NCBI RefSeq assembly: GCF_000337475.1 | Contig: NZ_AOIT01000034.1 | Coordinates: 731 to 64,730, forward strand | From: Natrinema limicola JCM 13563 | Lineage (GTDB): Archaea > Halobacteriota > Halobacteria > Halobacteriales > Natrialbaceae | Direction of reading: 5' to 3' | DNA: 64,000 bases | In this document: one piece after another, positions 62,826 through 64,000 of the stretch | Layout: the number at the start of each line of letters is the position of its first letter | Position numbering within the stretch: position 1 is the stretch's first letter | The notes under the pieces: model-generated | The model's database searches: none | Seen by the model: only the letters and a program-made list of their open reading frames with translations | Told to the model about the DNA's origin: nothing | Program-made: the position numbers and the translations under genes

Positions 62826-64000
62826 TCAGGAGTGGGCAGCGAACGCTCGAGTCGGAACCGGCCGAACGATGCCATCGTCACGGTCCGTATTGTACGGATT
62901 GATGAACACACCACGCTCTGGGTCGCTCGCGAGAAACACGTATGCGTTTGCCGTCGGCACGTATCCTCGTGGATTCCACCGGTCGGCCGGCGTCGTTCGC
63001 TTTCGATAGGTAGCGAGTTCGTACCAGTCGGTAAACTCCGAGGAGGACGATGCCGCAACGACAGTTGCACCGTCGGAGTGTACTGTCTGCGTATCGGGAC
63101 CCGTGCCGTCTGTACCCGATTCCATGGCTGTCGAAAAGAGGACCCATTGTTCGCCATCGACGGCTATCGTTTCAGCGTAGTACACCGAACTCGAGACCTC
63201 GTGGACGGTTTCAGGTTCCGGATCAACGGTGTCGAACTGCGCTCGAGACAGCGCCCGGATCGGCTTTTGCTCGGTGTAGACGCTATCGACTCCCCAAAGA
63301 ACCGCCGTTGGGGTAAACGCAAGCTCGACCGCCCGCCACGATTGATCACCGCTGCCGACGATTTCGATCGTGCCGTCCTGAAGACGGCCGATCAGACACT
63401 CCTCGTCCCTGTCACCGGTAGTAATCCAGATGTCGTCGGTGTAGGGATCCGTCTGGACGGCGTGAATGTGGCGAACGTTCGGGAGTGTTGCGGCCGTCGT
63501 CCACGTTTTGCCGCCATCGTTCGAGACAAGCACGCGTGACGTTTGATCTCCATCGAGCGGATACTCGCCCAAGTAAATCGACTCGTCTGTCACGCTGACT
63601 GCTGATGGGAGAACACCCATTGGTGGCGATGAATCCGGGAGCGTGCTGACGACGCTCCAGTTTCGGCCATTGTCGGACGAACGGAACATCCAGCGGTCAA
63701 CGCTTGCTAATAGCGTGGTTTTATCGATCGACCAGATGTTCACTGCGGGGAACCGGCCAGTGACGGTCGTCACGAGTGTTCGATACGGGGCGGTGGTTTT
63801 TAATCGATGGTTGAGGCCCGCCGATGGCGGCCCGGGGAGCTGACCGATCCGTGTCATTCTCTCTCCCTCCGCTGACTCGATGTAGATCGACCGATCGTTC
63901 GTGGCGAGGACACGTCCGTCGTGAATCGTCTGTAGTTTCATTGGATCCTCTGGAAACGCGCGTTCAGCGTATACCGGTTCGACTGCCGGATCACGTTTTG
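62826..64000 (-). CDS. BNR/sialidase-like beta-propeller protein, 5' end cut by the window edge
   Basis: At least 391 residues; an ATG at 63941 exists, but the frame is open beyond it to the edge with sensible residues (KRDPAVEPVYAERAFPEDPM), so the true start lies outside. Repeats of the Asp-box type (SDNGRNWSVVSTL, SNDGGKTWTTAATLP) and repeated beta-hairpins indicate a six- or seven-bladed propeller of the sialidase/YCF48 kind. Such proteins bind or cut glycans, or act as assembly factors. No signal can be seen because the start is missing. Confidence 0.78.
   Translation of the reverse strand, partial: KRDPAVEPVYAERAFPEDPMKLQTIHDGRVLATNDRSIYIESAEGERMTRIGQLPGPPSAGLNHRLKTTAPYRTLVTTVTGRFPAVNIWSIDKTTLLASVDRWMFRSSDNGRNWSVVSTLPDSSPPMGVLPSAVSVTDESIYLGEYPLDGDQTSRVLVSNDGGKTWTTAATLPNVRHIHAVQTDPYTDDIWITTGDRDEECLIGRLQDGTIEIVGSGDQSWRAVELAFTPTAVLWGVDSVYTEQKPIRALSRAQFDTVDPEPETVHEVSSSVYYAETIAVDGEQWVLFSTAMESGTDGTGPDTQTVHSDGATVVAASSSSEFTDWYELATYRKRTTPADRWNPRGYVPTANAYVFLASDPERGVFINPYNTDRDDGIVRPVPTRAFAAHS

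Overview
The window comes from a haloarchaeon, most likely a Natrialbales-type genome (Natrinema/Haloterrigena/Natronorubrum-like; this placement is inference). The signs are very acidic GC-rich proteins, frequent CTCGAG, archaeal information proteins (TFB, Orc1/Cdc6, XPB- and HerA-type enzymes), three Bat-type HTH regulators, many twin-arginine signals, and TATA boxes about 25 bp upstream of start codons, as in leaderless transcripts. The mix of housekeeping genes and a replication origin suggests main chromosome.

Layout. 1-0.6 kb: 3' end of an IS200/IS605-type tnpB with its hairpin-rich right end, abutting the stop of a UppP-like phosphatase. 1.5-4.5 kb: glmS and glmU. 4.6-7.6 kb: nitronate monooxygenase, moaC and NAD(P)HX repair. 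7.8-10 kb: two-gene ABC exporter. 10-17 kb: cobyric acid synthase, small proteins, an RHH regulator, a large Bat-type sensor-regulator, a secreted metzincin-like protease and a PhiH1-type repressor. 17.2-19.7 kb: otsA/otsB. 19.9-21 kb: M24 peptidase. 21.0-23.5 kb: a chromosomal origin, with orc1/cdc6, nine copies of an ORB-type repeat and an AT-rich putative unwinding element. 23.6-27.8 kb: a zinc-ribbon miniprotein, then a Met/His-rich lipoprotein divergent from SCO1-TlpA-CcdA, and UspA. 28-32 kb: two more Bat-type regulators. 32.3-37.2 kb: a second glmS and glmM. With glmU, the whole route from fructose-6-P to UDP-GlcNAc is encoded here.

37.5-64 kb is dominated by probable cell-surface functions, built largely from paralogous pairs: two FemAB/GNAT-like transferases, two alkaline-phosphatase-superfamily enzymes, two Tat-exported parallel beta-helix proteins and two ~606-aa polytopic membrane proteins. 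Alongside are a DegT-type aminotransferase, a QueC-like PP-loop protein, DUF1616 and YdjM-like membrane proteins and a BNR-type propeller protein cut by the right edge. This set looks like an undescribed surface-polymer or lipid-linked modification system; that function is inferred from context only. It is interrupted at 41.8-48.6 kb by HerA-like, XPB-like, TFB and DUF7344-type genes and by a decayed IS element whose terminal hairpins each carry an extra two-hairpin cassette.

No tRNA, rRNA or CRISPR array was seen by eye.
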